Positions 1 through 11,435 of a DNA stretch of 54,095 nucleotides are shown in pieces. The notes under the pieces are model-generated. The model did not search any database, was not told the DNA's origin, and saw only the letters and a list, made by a program, of their open reading frames with translations. Both the position numbers and the translations under genes were made by a program. The first letter of the stretch is position 1. The number at the start of each line of letters is the position of its first letter. This stretch comes from Bugula neritina (lineage: Eukaryota; Bryozoa; Gymnolaemata; Cheilostomatida; Bugulidae): contig CAXIUT010000018.1 in assembly GCA_964035545.1 (NCBI GenBank), positions 1 to 54,095 of the forward strand. The letters are read 5' to 3'.

Positions 1-102
1 CCCCAAACCCCAAACCCCAACCCCAACCCCAACCCCACCAACCCCAACCCCAACCCCAACCCCCAACCCCAACCCCAACCCCAACCCCAACCCCAACCCC
101 AA
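1..102. repeat. Left telomere (C4A2)n
   Basis: About sixteen CCCCAA units at the extreme 5' end, as expected for the left end of a ciliate macronuclear chromosome. The outermost units include variants (CCCCAAA twice and one CCCCACCAA), while the inner units are perfect. Telomere is followed directly by AT-rich DNA and a gene ends 80 bp further in. Confidence 0.97.
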
Positions 103-182
103 GATTTGATTATGAAATAGCTATTGGAATAAGAGTTATATTAAAATACTATTGATATGTTTATGATTAATTTTGATACTAT

Positions 183-1387
183 TCAGTTATTTTATGTATT
201 TTATGACTATTCCTATCTTTTTAATGGAACATCTTCAGTTATCATCATCTCGTTATCATTATCCAACTAAATTTTATTATTCTATCCAGAAGTTATCATC
301 TCAACTTCCTAGTTCCTTTGCAACTCCTATCTCTATTCTTAAAGGATTTTCTTTTTTCCTGTCTATGCTTTTTATTTATAGTTGAGGTATACTTCTAACA
401 TTATTGCTGTAAATACTACTAACATCCCTGTAGTTTGTCTCTTATTGAGTGTGTGTCCGAAGTATATGATATTCACAATCACTGTCACACACTTTCTAGT
501 TGCTATTACGAAAGGAGCCACATGCTGCTTGAAGAGTTTTATCATTCTATAAATTACTAACTGACCTACAGCGTTGAGAACAGAAAAATAAAGAATGTCT
601 CGTTGAAATTCACTATGGTTAATTATATAGGTGTAAATGTATTCGAGTTGTTGAGTTATTGTGGCGTAGGCTAGAGAGACCAGACATGTGTACATGTTGA
701 TAGAGAAGTACATATCGATTACTCCTGGGTTAAATTCTGACTTTATCTAAGCTTGCAGATCGGGAAGCATGCCATCTCCTATCAGAGAGACTACTAGAGG
801 AGAAGACTGATCAAACTGAGAGATCTATTGTTGCCTTTTTATTACTATTTGAAAAAATTGAACATGAATATGCCAATAGAAACCATTAGACCAATCCAGA
901 GTTTGTTTTTTGATAGTTTGAGTTTTTATTCTTTACTCTCGAGCAAAAGAGAGCTACTAGGATCACTGAGAGGAGGCTACAGGATTTTACCATGACTACT
1001 GCTGGAAATGAAGCATTTTGAATGGCTTTATTGTAGGTTATCATGCAGAGGTTTATCACTAAACTGCAGTAAATGGCATTTCTCCAAGGAATATCGATTG
1101 GCACTTGTTGGTATTGCTTATGTAGAAACAAGCGGATGAAGAAGCCAATGAGGGTGCAGATGAGTTGTGGAAGAAGGTGAAGATGATGGCTGATTCGAAG
1201 GTAGTTTCTGACTGGTCGAGGTCGTTGACGTATGAATGTTTGAGTCTTGGTGGTGGAATAAATACAATTTTTAGTGGTAGATGCCTGAGGTAATGTAGCA
1301 GGAGTAGATGAGAGCGACGTAGAGGATGAATTCTAGACTAGTTTTGATGATGCTGGTTAGACTTTGCGGATCAGTTAGTAGAGGCAT
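183..1387 (-). CDS. SLC35B-family nucleotide-sugar transporter (SLC35B1-like)
   Basis: Multi-pass membrane protein read with UAR=Gln. It resembles SLC35B1-type ER/Golgi transporters, which exchange nucleotide sugars or ATP/ADP. Family landmarks appear in order: an N-terminal helix with GIYHQ, a long hydrophobic run with PAVVMVKSC, a DG..PDLQ segment after the fifth helix, and a C-terminal block with VIATRKCVTVIVNIIYFG. A Gln-rich tail reaches the TGA at 183-185. Two introns are inferred: 20 nt at 1246-1265 and 23 nt at 794-816. Two further breaks remain, one at an A run near 902-908 and one near 1160-1170; each would be fixed by one extra base, so I suspect consensus errors rather than a pseudogene. 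The start ATG is at 1387, only 47 bp from the divergent start of the next gene. The substrate cannot be told from sequence. Confidence 0.75.
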
Positions 1388-1434
1388 TATTGAGTGATTA
1401 TAATAGTGATAATAATAATAGTGAATAAAATAAA

Positions 1435-2808
1435 ATGTTTTCACTGCCTGGCCTACCTTTACTAGGCAAGAAGTAGCCTTCTAGTCAGATAAGACACTAA
1501 CTGAACAACGAAGGATGTCGTTGTCCTTTATGTCAGAAGGTGAATATAAAGGAAAATATGTTATTTTCCTTGGGACTGTATATTGATCGAGGTTCATAGT
1601 AGTATAACCCTTTGCATCATAAATAGACCTATTTAGATATGATAGACTAATTGATGGTTTGGGACAAATATGCTCGTAAGTTACGATATTGTTTGCCTGA
1701 AATATGTGTATTTTACAACAGCAATCCAGTTCATCTGCTGACCAAGTCAAAAGATACTGCTTCTATCAAGTTGATTCGTAATAAATCCAAGTTGAATATG
1801 TTCGAGTTGCAACATTTCTTTTTGGATGGGTATTTATCACATTTTCCCTAGACTGTTAATAAAAAAAGGTAAAAACATTAATTCAAGTAAAAAATGAGAC
1901 AAATTTGTATCATTGCAGCCAAGTATAGTAAAAATGTTACTTGTCTTTTGACACTCGACCAACTAGGCAACATGTTTAAATCTAAATTCAAGTATATGAG
2001 AGAAGATCTCATGTATTTGCAGACTTTAGTTGGAGCTCAACATTCTGCTTAGTTCATGCTGAAAGTTAATATCTCTGTCTTGGAAAAAGAATAGCCTTAA
2101 ATCTATCAAAGGGCGAAGACAGAAGCATCTATCTTTGTTGGAGAGATTAAAATAACTGATCCCGAGTACTACTCTTAGAAGTAGTAGATCTAGTATGAAA
2201 AAAAACTAAGAAGGGAAAATAAGAAAGGATATTTGATATACCAGTCTTTGAAGATAGTCTTAATATCATCCAAGTTAAAACCTGATATTATTACTGAGAG
2301 TGTATTCAAATGGACTTGTGTGAAAGGAAATGATTTTCTTTGGGATATAAGGATCCTTTAAGTAGAGAAAAGTGCTCCTTATTGCCAGAGTTCTGGAATG
2401 CAGGCTCTTTAGATCAAATTGCAAAAAACCATGAGCATGATTTAATTTGGGGCATAAACTGAGAAAGAACTGGTTGATCCAAACAAATTGAGTCCTAAAA
2501 CCAAGGAGATGAGTCGGTGGTTATAGAAAAGTACTTAGGATGAATGGAATTAGATGAAGATAATAAGGACTCGGTTGTAGAAGTTGGAGAGCGAGAAGAA
2601 GACTTTATTGGAGAGTCAGAAGTAAGGCAATTTGGGTAGCAAAATGTTTAGAATGAGAAATATGGAAAAGGGATTCAAAAGATATGATGAGCCAGTCTTT
2701 TAACCCATAAATGGGATGATTAGTTAGCCTTTAATATCATAGATTCATCTAATTCTCTATATTTTGGACTAAAATACTTCAATAAACTATGAAGTTAAGG
2801 GTGATTGA
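1435..2808 (+). CDS. Uncharacterised 457-aa protein
   Basis: One uninterrupted frame of 457 codons from ATG 1435 to TGA 2806-2808 when TAA and TAG are read as Gln. I do not recognise the family. Near the N-terminus (about residues 29-35) is a short CRCPLC cluster that could be half of a zinc site, but no partner cysteines are evident. The C-terminal third is basic, with many Lys, Arg, Gln and Glu residues suggesting helix or a short coiled coil (about residues 320-390). No signal peptide or membrane segment is seen. It starts 47 bp from the divergent SLC35B-like gene, so the two must share a very small promoter region, and it ends 20 bp before the convergent gene at 2829. Confidence 0.7.
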
Positions 2809-2828
2809 TGATATAAAATAATATAGAA

Positions 2829-3320
2829 TCATTTAAGCCATTTTAGGTATTATACTTCTCTTTTGAGTTCTATTTTTTTTTATTATTCAACTATTGACGG
2901 GTCATAATCTTCTAGTTATTTTTTTAGTCGATTGTACTAAACTCTTTATTTCCAACTATGTTGCGAACACATTGCCATTTGATGTTTTAGGTGTTATTTC
3001 TTCATATATCTTGTTATTTTCCATCCTACAAAAATACTACCTATGATCAATAGTGTCACACCTAAATATATAAAATTCTTTAGTCCGTTTTTTATCTTAC
3101 CTATCATAGTATACTTCTATTGAACTGGTCTATCGTATTATCTTTTGTAGTTTTTTGTCATTTTTTAAGGTTTTTATCTGAAACTGTTGATGAGACTGGC
3201 AAATCCTTTACCCAAATAGCTGCCTGTTTTAATAACTCCTGGGTTTCCTCTTCCTGTTCTTCTTCTGCCTCCATTAGCATAAACTAGAAGAAGAATAAAA
3301 ATAAGAAGTTGTATTTTCAT
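2829..3320 (-). CDS. Small single-pass membrane protein, 163 aa, uncharacterised
   Basis: Open frame of 164 codons including TGA. The product starts with a hydrophobic signal-like segment (MKIQLLIFILLLVYANGG), followed by a basic stretch rich in Arg and Gly. A second hydrophobic helix with YLGVTLLIIGSIFVGW (about residues 75-95) precedes a Lys/Gln-rich tail predicted to be helical. The likely topology is a cleaved signal plus one transmembrane segment with a cytosolic basic tail. A possible earlier in-frame start lies at 3356, but ATG 3320 gives the better signal peptide. It is convergent with the preceding gene, leaving only 20 bp between stop codons. No family recognised. Confidence 0.6.
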
Positions 3321-4069
3321 TGTTTCTAAAATCCAATTAGTAATAATTGATAACAATCTAACAATAAAGATTGGTATTAGTGTAGAAATTTGTTAATAAG
3401 TGTATGAAAAATAAAAATATGATGAAAAGGATAGTTATTACATTGAATTGAGTTAATTATAAATAAAATAAATAAGATAGATCATTATTAATCAGTTGAT
3501 TGATTTAGAAAACTTAATAAAAAAAAAATTATAGAAAATTTTAATATCTCAATTAATTTCAAATTGTTAATACTTCCGAGGTTTTTAATATTTTTTTAAT
3601 TGATAATTCTAATTGGCTAGTATAAAAAAATAATCGATCTAGTATCGATGAATTGATCTATATTTAAAGAAATTGTCTTCAAATTGTTTAATATCTTATT
3701 TATAATCATAAACATCGAGTTAATATTTAAACTTGAAAAGCAGCAAGACAGTTATAAAATAAAGGGCACATTTGATGAGTATTAATAAAAACTATTTTGA
3801 TGATAAAATCTATTCAGGAAAGTAGAAGAAGATATTTTTTGTTTATTGATTTATTTATTGTTTCAGATATAAAATTATAAAAGAGAAACTTTCTCAATAC
3901 TATAATATATTTGTACTAAAATAATCGTATTAATGATACTAGTCATAGATTGTGTATTCTTAATTATTGAATTAAAATCTCTAAAACATGATTTTTAAGA
4001 AATGCACATTTTATAATTTTACCAATTTGATTTCTATTTGCCTAGTGCTATTTTATAATTCAATAACAA
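3321..4069. other. AT-rich intergenic stretch
   Basis: About 750 bp of very AT-rich DNA between the divergent genes at 3320 (-) and 4070 (+). I see no convincing reading frame, RNA gene or repeat array in it. It must hold the promoters of both flanking genes, but I recognise no specific motif. Confidence 0.6.
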
Positions 4070-4774
4070 ATGGCAAGAGTGCCTCAATCTGACCCTCTGA
4101 CTTAAGCTATGTATAACTATGAACCTATAGAAAATGGAGTGCAACTATACCTTCACAGATTAAAAGCAAAAGATATTTAGAGTTTCAACCGTGTTCGCCG
4201 CAACAATGTTGACATTCCTTACTTTTTAGACAGTATGATATCAGAAATTCAACAGGTCATATAAATGCAAATCTATGCATTCTTTAACAATAATACTCAC
4301 TAAAGTGATATCAGATAAAGGCTAGAAGAAAAAGTAAGAGTCAATAACTAAGAATTGAATATCCTTTCAGATATTTCTAGGTTGGAAAATCGTCTATTGG
4401 GATGGCTTATCAGCAATAATTAATAGTCTTCAAGATTTTTCACTGACTTTGCTTCAGAATTATACCATTTTAAAAAGTAGATCAGGAAAGAACACAAATA
4501 TATGAGGGATTTTTTGTTAAAAGAAAAAAATAAGTAGTTTATAATGAATGAACTTGAGGAAGAAATAAGTTTTGAAAAGTCTCAAGTTAGAAATAACAGT
4601 GTAGTATTGCCGAAAGTGGATTAGAAGCAACATGGTAAAGTCACTGAGAAAGGTTCTAGCCATAGAGTAGGAACACCAAATAAACGTGGGAAAAAATGCA
4701 TTGAAAAAATATAAAAATCTGAATACGATCTGAGAAAAGTTCTTTTCTAAAAACTTAAAAAACACAGTCATTGA
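4070..4774 (+). CDS. Uncharacterised 234-aa protein, mostly helical
   Basis: Uninterrupted frame of 234 codons from ATG 4070 to TGA 4772-4774. The product is hydrophilic and rich in Lys, Glu, Gln and Asn, with long stretches that look helical (roughly residues 35-170, including a short coiled-coil-like QRLEEKVRVNNQELNIL segment) and a basic C-terminus ending in KKHSH. No signal peptide, membrane helix or known motif is visible. It stands alone between two AT-rich spacers. No function can be assigned. Confidence 0.65.
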
Positions 4775-5193
4775 TTTTATGCTTTATTTTTAAACTTTAA
4801 TAAATCATTCATATATAATTTGCAATAATAACTTGCCTTTAAATAACATCAAAAATACTCTATTTAAAATAAAAAATTAAAGAAGCAATAAATTAGCTTT
4901 ATTTTAAATACATCAAATAAGGCCAAATATACTTTTCATCAATCAACGAATTTTATATTCTTATTTATATTTACATCTAGCTCGATATCCAATCTATTTT
5001 TTGATATTATTCCTTTAAATTTACAAAAGGCTTATGGTTTATCAATTTATTAAATTCTTTTCAATAAAAGAACCTTTCAAGATGAATGGAATTCATAGCA
5101 TATTCTGAGTTAGAGTTAAATAATGTATATTTGTGAGTTTACTTTATACTATAAATCTATGATAATATGATCATCAAAATAAAACAATTTCAA
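4775..5193. other. AT-rich intergenic stretch
   Basis: About 420 bp between two convergent genes (stops at 4774 and 5194). It is AT-rich with no supported ORF, RNA or tandem repeat and probably holds only 3' untranslated ends. Confidence 0.55.
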
Positions 5194-8100
5194 TCATTCT
5201 TTATTACTTTTTGTGTCCATTATTTTTTGTAATTTTCTTTACAGATCATCATCAAGTTTCATCTTTTATTTAAATCTTCTGGGATCGAAGGGAGTCTCCT
5301 CTCTCTAATATTATTATTCTCCACTATCATCCTAACCTTAATTTTATTAATCTCCCTCATAATCCTATTCATCTTCGTTCTATTAGTCGTGCTCTGTAGT
5401 TTGAAATTCTACGTTGATATTTCTAACTTAATCTGTGAAAATAAGGTCTTGTTCTTTTCTTTTGACCCAGGGTGGCTCAGGTCTATTCTCTACCTCTGAA
5501 ATACTCAGACACTCTAAGATAAAAGTTGGATTGATTTTGGGAGAATACTAAAGAAAGAGCTGTTTGGCATAGGGCATAAGGTAACAAAATTTAGTTCTCT
5601 AAATATACAGATAAATACCAGAATGAAATTAGATAGCTAGATGTCAATATTGTCTGCACTTTATCCTAACATTGACCTGAATAAATGGAATTATATTATC
5701 TTTTTTTATTTAGTAGTTTAAGACTACTTGTTTTTTAAGCTTTGGAAGAGAAGCCGGCTTAGAGTTTATACTATATCGCTTCTTTGAAAATGTTATTTAG
5801 CTGGAAGAAGGTCTCTAACAAATATCTAGTGGGCTTTTTTTTTATCCCCATTAGCCAAGTGACAAATAAACAAATTGTAGTTCAAATAATGCAGCTAGTT
5901 ATACTTAGTTTAAGCTTATATTATAATCTATAATCCTTCCTAGTTTTATGGGGTTTACTATTCTGTGTTATTGGGCGGGTTTTATTCCATGTCCATAAGG
6001 GTCTTTTATTTGATAGCTAGAGTTAATTGATTGATTGCTTATTACAGTTGTCCCAGATGGAAATATTTTATCCCTAAATAGCAATGATACTCCATTCTAT
6101 TAAAAAACATGACCTTCTCAGGATCACTTTATTCTATCTACCACTGACCTAGCATTATGTTGCATATCATTTGATCTGCAGGTGATTGTAGCTTTGTCTT
6201 GGCCTAACTTATGCGCAGCTATTTGAAGTGGATTAAAGTCTAAAGTTGTAGTCTTTGCCTTTAGTCCACTATCTATTCCAGACAGTTAAAGGCTAGGTCG
6301 TATTATTTTGATATGTAAAAAAGAGAACATTATAATGCTTTTATATCCACTGAAGGGTTTAAGTCTTTGTATTTTTTGAGGTCGTCAAGTCCTTTTGAGC
6401 TTTGGTCGTTGGCGAATAGAAGTTTGGACCTTTATAGGTATGCTTGAGGGTATTTTTAATCTAGGTTGATGCAGATGTTGAAGTCATTGAGAGATTGTTT
6501 GGTATTTCCAAGAGTTCTATATATTTTAGTGATTACTCATGTGCAAGTGCTCTGTAGAAGAAATACTTGGCAACATTTTACTATGATTTCGAGATGGCTT
6601 TGATGATATCTTGGAGGCCTTCTTATGTTTTACCCAGATATAAATAAATCAATGCTCTTAAATATAACATATTCGAGTTGGAATCGTTGACATCATAGGC
6701 TTTATCTAGCTCTTTTAAAGCAATGAACAACTATTCCAGAGTCTGCAACTAATCCTATATCAAATTAAAAATACTTCATCTTTCATAGCTTTTGTTTTTT
6801 ATGCAAAAGTCATGGCTCTGTAAATATAAGGTTCTATCTTCATGTTGGGAGAACCTGCGCATATGACGATTTGTGCGTTATCAAATTTTTACAAAGCTTA
6901 AGTAAATAGTTGTTTTTGTACGAGTACTATACCCTATGCGATGAGTTGATTGTAGATGATATGTTTATCTTTGAGCGTGAACTACTAATTGACGAGATAG
7001 TCTTGGATGGCTTCTTGGTGTTGACTGAGCATGAAGTGTCCAAAGGCTCTATAGAGGTAGAAGAGTTGATTGAAATAAGATCCAAGTTAGTATTACTTTT
7101 GTAGTTTATTGAGATTATAAACTCCTTCTTTGATTTTTCTTTTCATTAGAAAAACAACACCCTCAGCAAACAACTTATACTTATCGATGTCTACTGAAGT
7201 GACATTCAAGAAAGAAGAACGATTGATGTGATAGTTGGCACTATAAAAATCTCTATCTTAGATTTTAGATTTAGCTATTTCAACTAGTGAATTAGCCACC
7301 GACTCAACACTATTGTTTATTCTGATACATCTTTAAAAGGAAAGAAGGCCTCCTTTTTTGTTATTTTAATAAAACTGGATCAAGCCTTTATAATAGTACA
7401 AATCACTATTCTAGTTGTCTATTTGCTCAAGTTGGCTTACATCTTTTTTACATTCTTTCATCTTCTTCATTGAGTGATTTATCTTCAAACGCTACAGTAG
7501 TATTTTTGGTCTCAGTTTGTTCTACTGGTCTGCATACAAAGCAGAATTCAAACTTGCCATGCAATTTGATATTCTTCCCAACTTTTTCAAGCAAAGGGAA
7601 TAATTAAGAAGTATTTAAGGGTTATCTTTTTTTATTTTTAAGACAGTTTAGTAATCACAAACAGCTTATTTATAATTTTCTTGATGTTAGTATAATTTTG
7701 TTCTGTAGAGATTCAAATCAAAGTAATCTGGATATTTATAAAGTCCTTTATCTACTATCTATAAAGCTTATTCGATCTTTTATAAGTTTTTTGCAGCAAT
7801 AGCACTAAAAAGATAAACTGTTTTTTTGTTGAAAGTGGGAAAAGATTTGATGAGATTGCTTAAAAGATCAAAAGCTTTGAGATAGTTGTGTTTGGTGAGA
7901 TGACACAGAGCTGCATAGTAGTGTGCTTCAGGCATATCTGGGTGTTTATCGATAGTGAGTTAAAACAATTTTAAAGCTTATGAATTTTTACCTTCTTTGT
8001 ACAATTTTCTTGCTTATTCGTAGTAGTTAAGGTCTGAGGGAAGGACTGGATTGGCACTGAGATACTGGGTGGTTTGTTCTTTGAGTTTCTTTTTGAGACT

Positions 8101-8446
8101 GCCACTGATAGATTTCCTTCTTATTTTGAAGATATCTTGTTTATCTGTAGAATCCTACTTTCTGGTTGTCAGTGCTGGCTCTTTAGAATATCGATGTTTT
8201 TTATCATGCTAGTTACTTTGATATATGTGAAAGGATTAATGCCCTTTTTGTTCTTTATCGCTATCTTTGTAACGATGATTGGTCTTTAACTATGCTAGAT
8301 TTAATTTCTATATTTTAGGTCTGTGTTATTGGGACTATTCCTGCTTTTTTGATTGTTTTGGTTGTGATTTTCTGAATGATTGATCTTTTTGTTTGTCTTT
8401 GAAGACTAGTTGTGCTTCATAGATGTTTTTCAGACGGGCCTAGTTG
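5194..8446 (-). CDS. Large tetratricopeptide-repeat (TPR) protein, 5' end missing
   Basis: Long frame read leftward from the junction at 8446 to TGA 5194-5196, about 1,060 residues. It begins with a charged Lys/Gln-rich region and then carries many TPR-like helix pairs, for example QARKLYKEGKNSQALKLF followed by HPDMPEAHYYAALCHL, and later units with LYRAFGHF, MLYLRALIYLYLGK and YHCYLGIKYFHLGQL. TPR arrays are scaffolds for protein complexes. The C-terminus is acidic and Gln-rich. Three 20-nt GT-AG introns keep the frame open: 6755-6774, 6517-6536 and 5599-5618. No in-frame ATG precedes the first repeat. The frame is open right up to the telomeric repeat at 8447, so the true start lies on DNA not present here. 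Confidence 0.8.
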
Positions 8447-8521
8447 CCCAACCCCAACCCCAACCCCAACCCCAACCCCAACCCCAACCCCAACCCCAAC
8501 CCCAACCCCAACCCCAACCCC
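8447..8521. repeat. Internal telomere (C4A2)n
   Basis: About twelve perfect CCCCAA units with the orientation of a left chromosome end whose body lies to the right (8522 onward). On the left side it abuts, without any spacer, the open reading frame of the TPR gene. This orientation cannot be the right end of piece 1, which would read GGGGTT. It marks the start of an independent chromosome (8447-21023) or, less likely, a true interstitial telomere. Confidence 0.95.
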
Positions 8522-8835
8522 TTATTTATAATTATATTGATTGTTTTAACTTATATTAATTATTCATGATGATATTTGTGATTCCCCTTCTTGACATTGA
8601 TGAGGCCATCCAATAAGTCTGATCTTTCACTAAGCTATACAGTTCAAGCACTATTCTTTCATTTGTTTTAGCTGAGGTAGTTTTTACCATACTACCATTG
8701 TTGAGACATTGTTGATGATCTTCATTTATCGACAATGACAACAATCTTTATTTCAAAGCTATATTTCAATTGGAACTTTGTTGAATAGATATTAGATAGA
8801 GATGGTATTGATTGTATTAGTTATTATAATTCTGA
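8522..8835. other. Subtelomeric non-coding stretch
   Basis: About 310 bp of AT-rich DNA between the internal telomere and the SURF2 gene. A short minus-strand frame (8556-8744) exists, but it has no upstream ATG and with TGA as the only stop it runs on into the telomere, so I do not call it a gene. Nothing else is seen. Confidence 0.5.
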
Positions 8836-9462
8836 ATGTAGAAACCCAACAAACATAAAAATACTACTAAGTCATCTTCTTTACCTAAACAGAATAATCA
8901 AAAAGTATCAAAATAGTCAAAATTACAAAAATTGGTCAAAACTAGTGATCACTTTGATTTCATAGAGAATGGAAAAATCAAATGCACATTGACTGGACAT
9001 TAGTTTGGTCCTACTTTATAAAACTATTAAAGCTACTTGAAGTCGAAATCCTATAAAAAAGGACTATAAAGTCAATTTGATATTTCTTAGCTAGAAGAAT
9101 ATCTGGTGCCTTTCAAAGGAAATAAAAACTTTCTGTTTTGTAGATTAACTGGGGCAAAATTACCAAAAAAAAAAACTGCTATTCAAAGACATATCAATAG
9201 TAGTAAATTCAAATTCAGAAAATAAAAAAGTAAATCTTTCCTTTATTCAGTTTAATAAGGTCAAGCTGAAGAGTAAAAAGAGGAAGAAGAGGAAGAAGAA
9301 ATCGAGGAAGATGAAGAGTAGGAAGAAATCGAAGAAGATGAAGAGGAAGAGTAGGAAGAAATCGAAGAAGATGAAGAGGAAGAGGAAATCGATGAATAGT
9401 AAGAAGAGTAAGAGGTGAAGATGAAGCCAGTAAAGAATGGCAAGCATAAGTCAAAGAAGTGA
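8836..9462 (+). CDS. SURF2: SURF2 (surfeit locus protein 2) homologue, 208 aa
   Basis: Uninterrupted frame from ATG 8836 to TGA 9460-9462. The core (about residues 45-125) has the SURF2 signature: GKIKCTLTGH, then a NYQSYLKSKSYKK segment, then FLFCRLTGAKLPK with a paired Cys and an HI...F.FRK end. SURF2 proteins are small, basic-then-acidic, and largely nuclear/nucleolar; their exact job is poorly defined. Here the C-terminus carries a long Glu/Asp/Gln repeat (about residues 145-190; GAAGAA/GATGAA-rich DNA at 9277-9410) and ends in a Lys-rich tail. It lies tail to tail with DYNC2I2, with 43 bp between stop codons. The family call rests on the paired CTLTGH/FCRLTG pattern. Confidence 0.82.
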
Positions 9463-9505
9463 TAGTGGTTGCAATTGACTTTGTATGAATATAACATAAA
9501 TTAAA

Positions 9506-11289
9506 TCAATCATCTTCTTTATGCATAAGTTCTTGTATTCTTTGTGTTATTTTTTGTCTTTGGGTTTAATTTTCTTCTAGAATTTTATCGCCAAGTTCTA
9601 ACACTTTGATCTTTGTTCTATCACAGATAGCTGCAACCATTCCTAAATTTGATTCGGTCCAGGTCAATCCCTCTCCAACTCCTACTGCCCATTCTACTTT
9701 ACCTTCCACCCAATCTACAACAACGAACTCCTGTTAAATAAAGCCAGCTATTTTACAGCCATTATTAATCCATCCCCATTAGTATCCTTCTTCAATACTT
9801 TCTAGATGCTCTCTTTGCTGCTAGGAATAAATTCGAGAGTAGCTATCTCCTCCATTAGCTATAAAGAGTCCGTGTCTGTTATAGGAGATGGAAGTGATGG
9901 GATATGAGAGTGGCTCATAGGCATAGGTGATGGGATTGGGATAAAGATGTCTTATTTATGGTCTAGTATTGAGGATAGTAGCTATAGAATCAATTTGATC
10001 TATTCTATTGGCTTTACAGACTTTTTAGATGTGTGCTTTTATCTATCGGACATTTTTAGGAAGGAGATTCAATAGAAAAGGGTAAACTGTGGGTCTAAAT
10101 TTTATACCTGATTGCATGTCTAGCATTAATTTACCTTCCGAATTGGAGAAGTGGTTGATTGGAGCTAGAGTTGCTCGAAGTACGCTTCCTCCTTATGATC
10201 CAACTACAAATATATTCTTGTTGATATAGGATTGATTCATTGTTAAGCCACTCACTGGGATTACAACATTTTATTTCTTTCTTAACATTAAAAAACCTTT
10301 TATTGGATACTTCAACAAAGACTTTGATTTTGTTTATTCAGTTAGTGCTTGATTAGTCACTTACCAAAGTAAAATTTTACCATCAGAACCTAAAGATAGT
10401 AAGTTATGTTGAGTTTATGGCTTACCTGGAGGACGATAAGCCCACCAGTTGAGTTTAGTTATGCAATCTTTATGGAAGTAATCGTCTACTATTGTCTTTC
10501 CTAGTTGTGAGCTATCCTTTTTAGAGAAGTCGAAAAGATAGATCTATCCGATATAGGTTCCTACGGCTAAGATGGAAGGCTTTTTTGGATGAAAACTGAT
10601 GCAATTGATGCAATTCTATATGATGAATGGTGTACAGGAACCGATATTACTTCTGGTTTTGAAGGCTTAAAGTTTCTTTTGAAGATTCCCCATAGACAAA
10701 TCATTGACTTATGTGAACAGGTGGTTTAGTGCTAAAATTTAGCATACCCTGCTGCTATGATAACTCCTGAAGCATTCCAACTAACACATGACACATCCAG
10801 ATGATCTTCGTTAGGATTGTCTAGGTTCTATAGAGTGTGAGCGAGCCTGGACTATCTTTTGAAAGAAACTTCATTGTCTTTGCCAAAACCTAAATCTAAA
10901 TTAAAGTACGTCCATAGAGTGGCAAATTCTACTATAGTTACTTTTACATGAGCGGGGTGATCTTTCTTAGAAACCTTTAGACCTTTTTGAGGTTATCTCC
11001 TTCGAGCTATACTTATTAGTTTTAATTGTTTTGATGGATTTGACTTTTATGCATATCTTCTTCTATTTATTTTTGGATAAGAGAGGGACTAACTTGAACA
11101 TCTATTGATGTTTTTTACGAGTTGCGGATCATCGTTTCAATTTTGATTTATTTAGTAGCAAATTCGTCAGTTATGGTGCCTCTTCCTTGTTTGCCTCCTT
11201 CAGACTACTGTGCTAAACTTGGTTAGAGACAAGTACTTATAGCTAAGAACAGGAGGTTCAAAGTCATCAAGATAAAGTTATCGACGCAT
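9506..11289 (-). CDS. DYNC2I2: Dynein-2 intermediate chain 2 (WDR34-like), IFT motor subunit
   Basis: WD-repeat protein of about 575 residues. It matches WDR34/DYNC2I2, the cargo-side intermediate chain of the dynein-2 motor that drives retrograde intraflagellar transport in cilia. Diagnostic blocks are VSCVSWNASGVIIAAGY, CISFHPKKPSILAVGTYIG, a following YLFDFSKKD block, and LLSLGSDGKILLW, all typical of the first propeller blades of this family. Later blades include PITSISYNRHGLFIANGG. A 20-nt intron lies at 10616-10635, and a 19-nt intron at 11218-11236 is inferred from the frame. One more frame change near 10985 needs either a 17-nt intron or one missing base. The start is ATG 11289. The N-terminal region, which normally binds light chains, is Gln-rich and hard to align. 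Confidence 0.85.
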
Positions 11290-11435
11290 CCTTTTTAAAT
11301 ATTATCAAGATTCTTAATTATTAAACAAGATAATCAATTTGACTTTTCTATTTGCTAAAAAATTAAATAATAGGAGATTAAATCATAAGGTTGCTATTAA
11401 TAAATAATAATTAGGACAGAAAGTCTAAAATAGAG

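Noticed and set aside
1481-1750. Minus-strand 89-codon frame
   Set aside because: It lacks an ATG, has a TGA upstream, and lies antisense to the continuous 457-aa gene.
5194-8446. Frameshift mutations in the TPR gene
   Set aside because: All three apparent breaks are explained by GT-AG introns of exactly 20 nt that restore TPR sequence.
8556-8744. Minus-strand 62-codon frame beside the internal telomere
   Set aside because: No ATG at its head, and with UAR as Gln it reads on into the telomere without a stop.
9215-9497. Minus-strand Leu/Ser/Phe-rich frames opposite SURF2
   Set aside because: Shadows of the acidic GAA/GAT repeat of SURF2 on the other strand.
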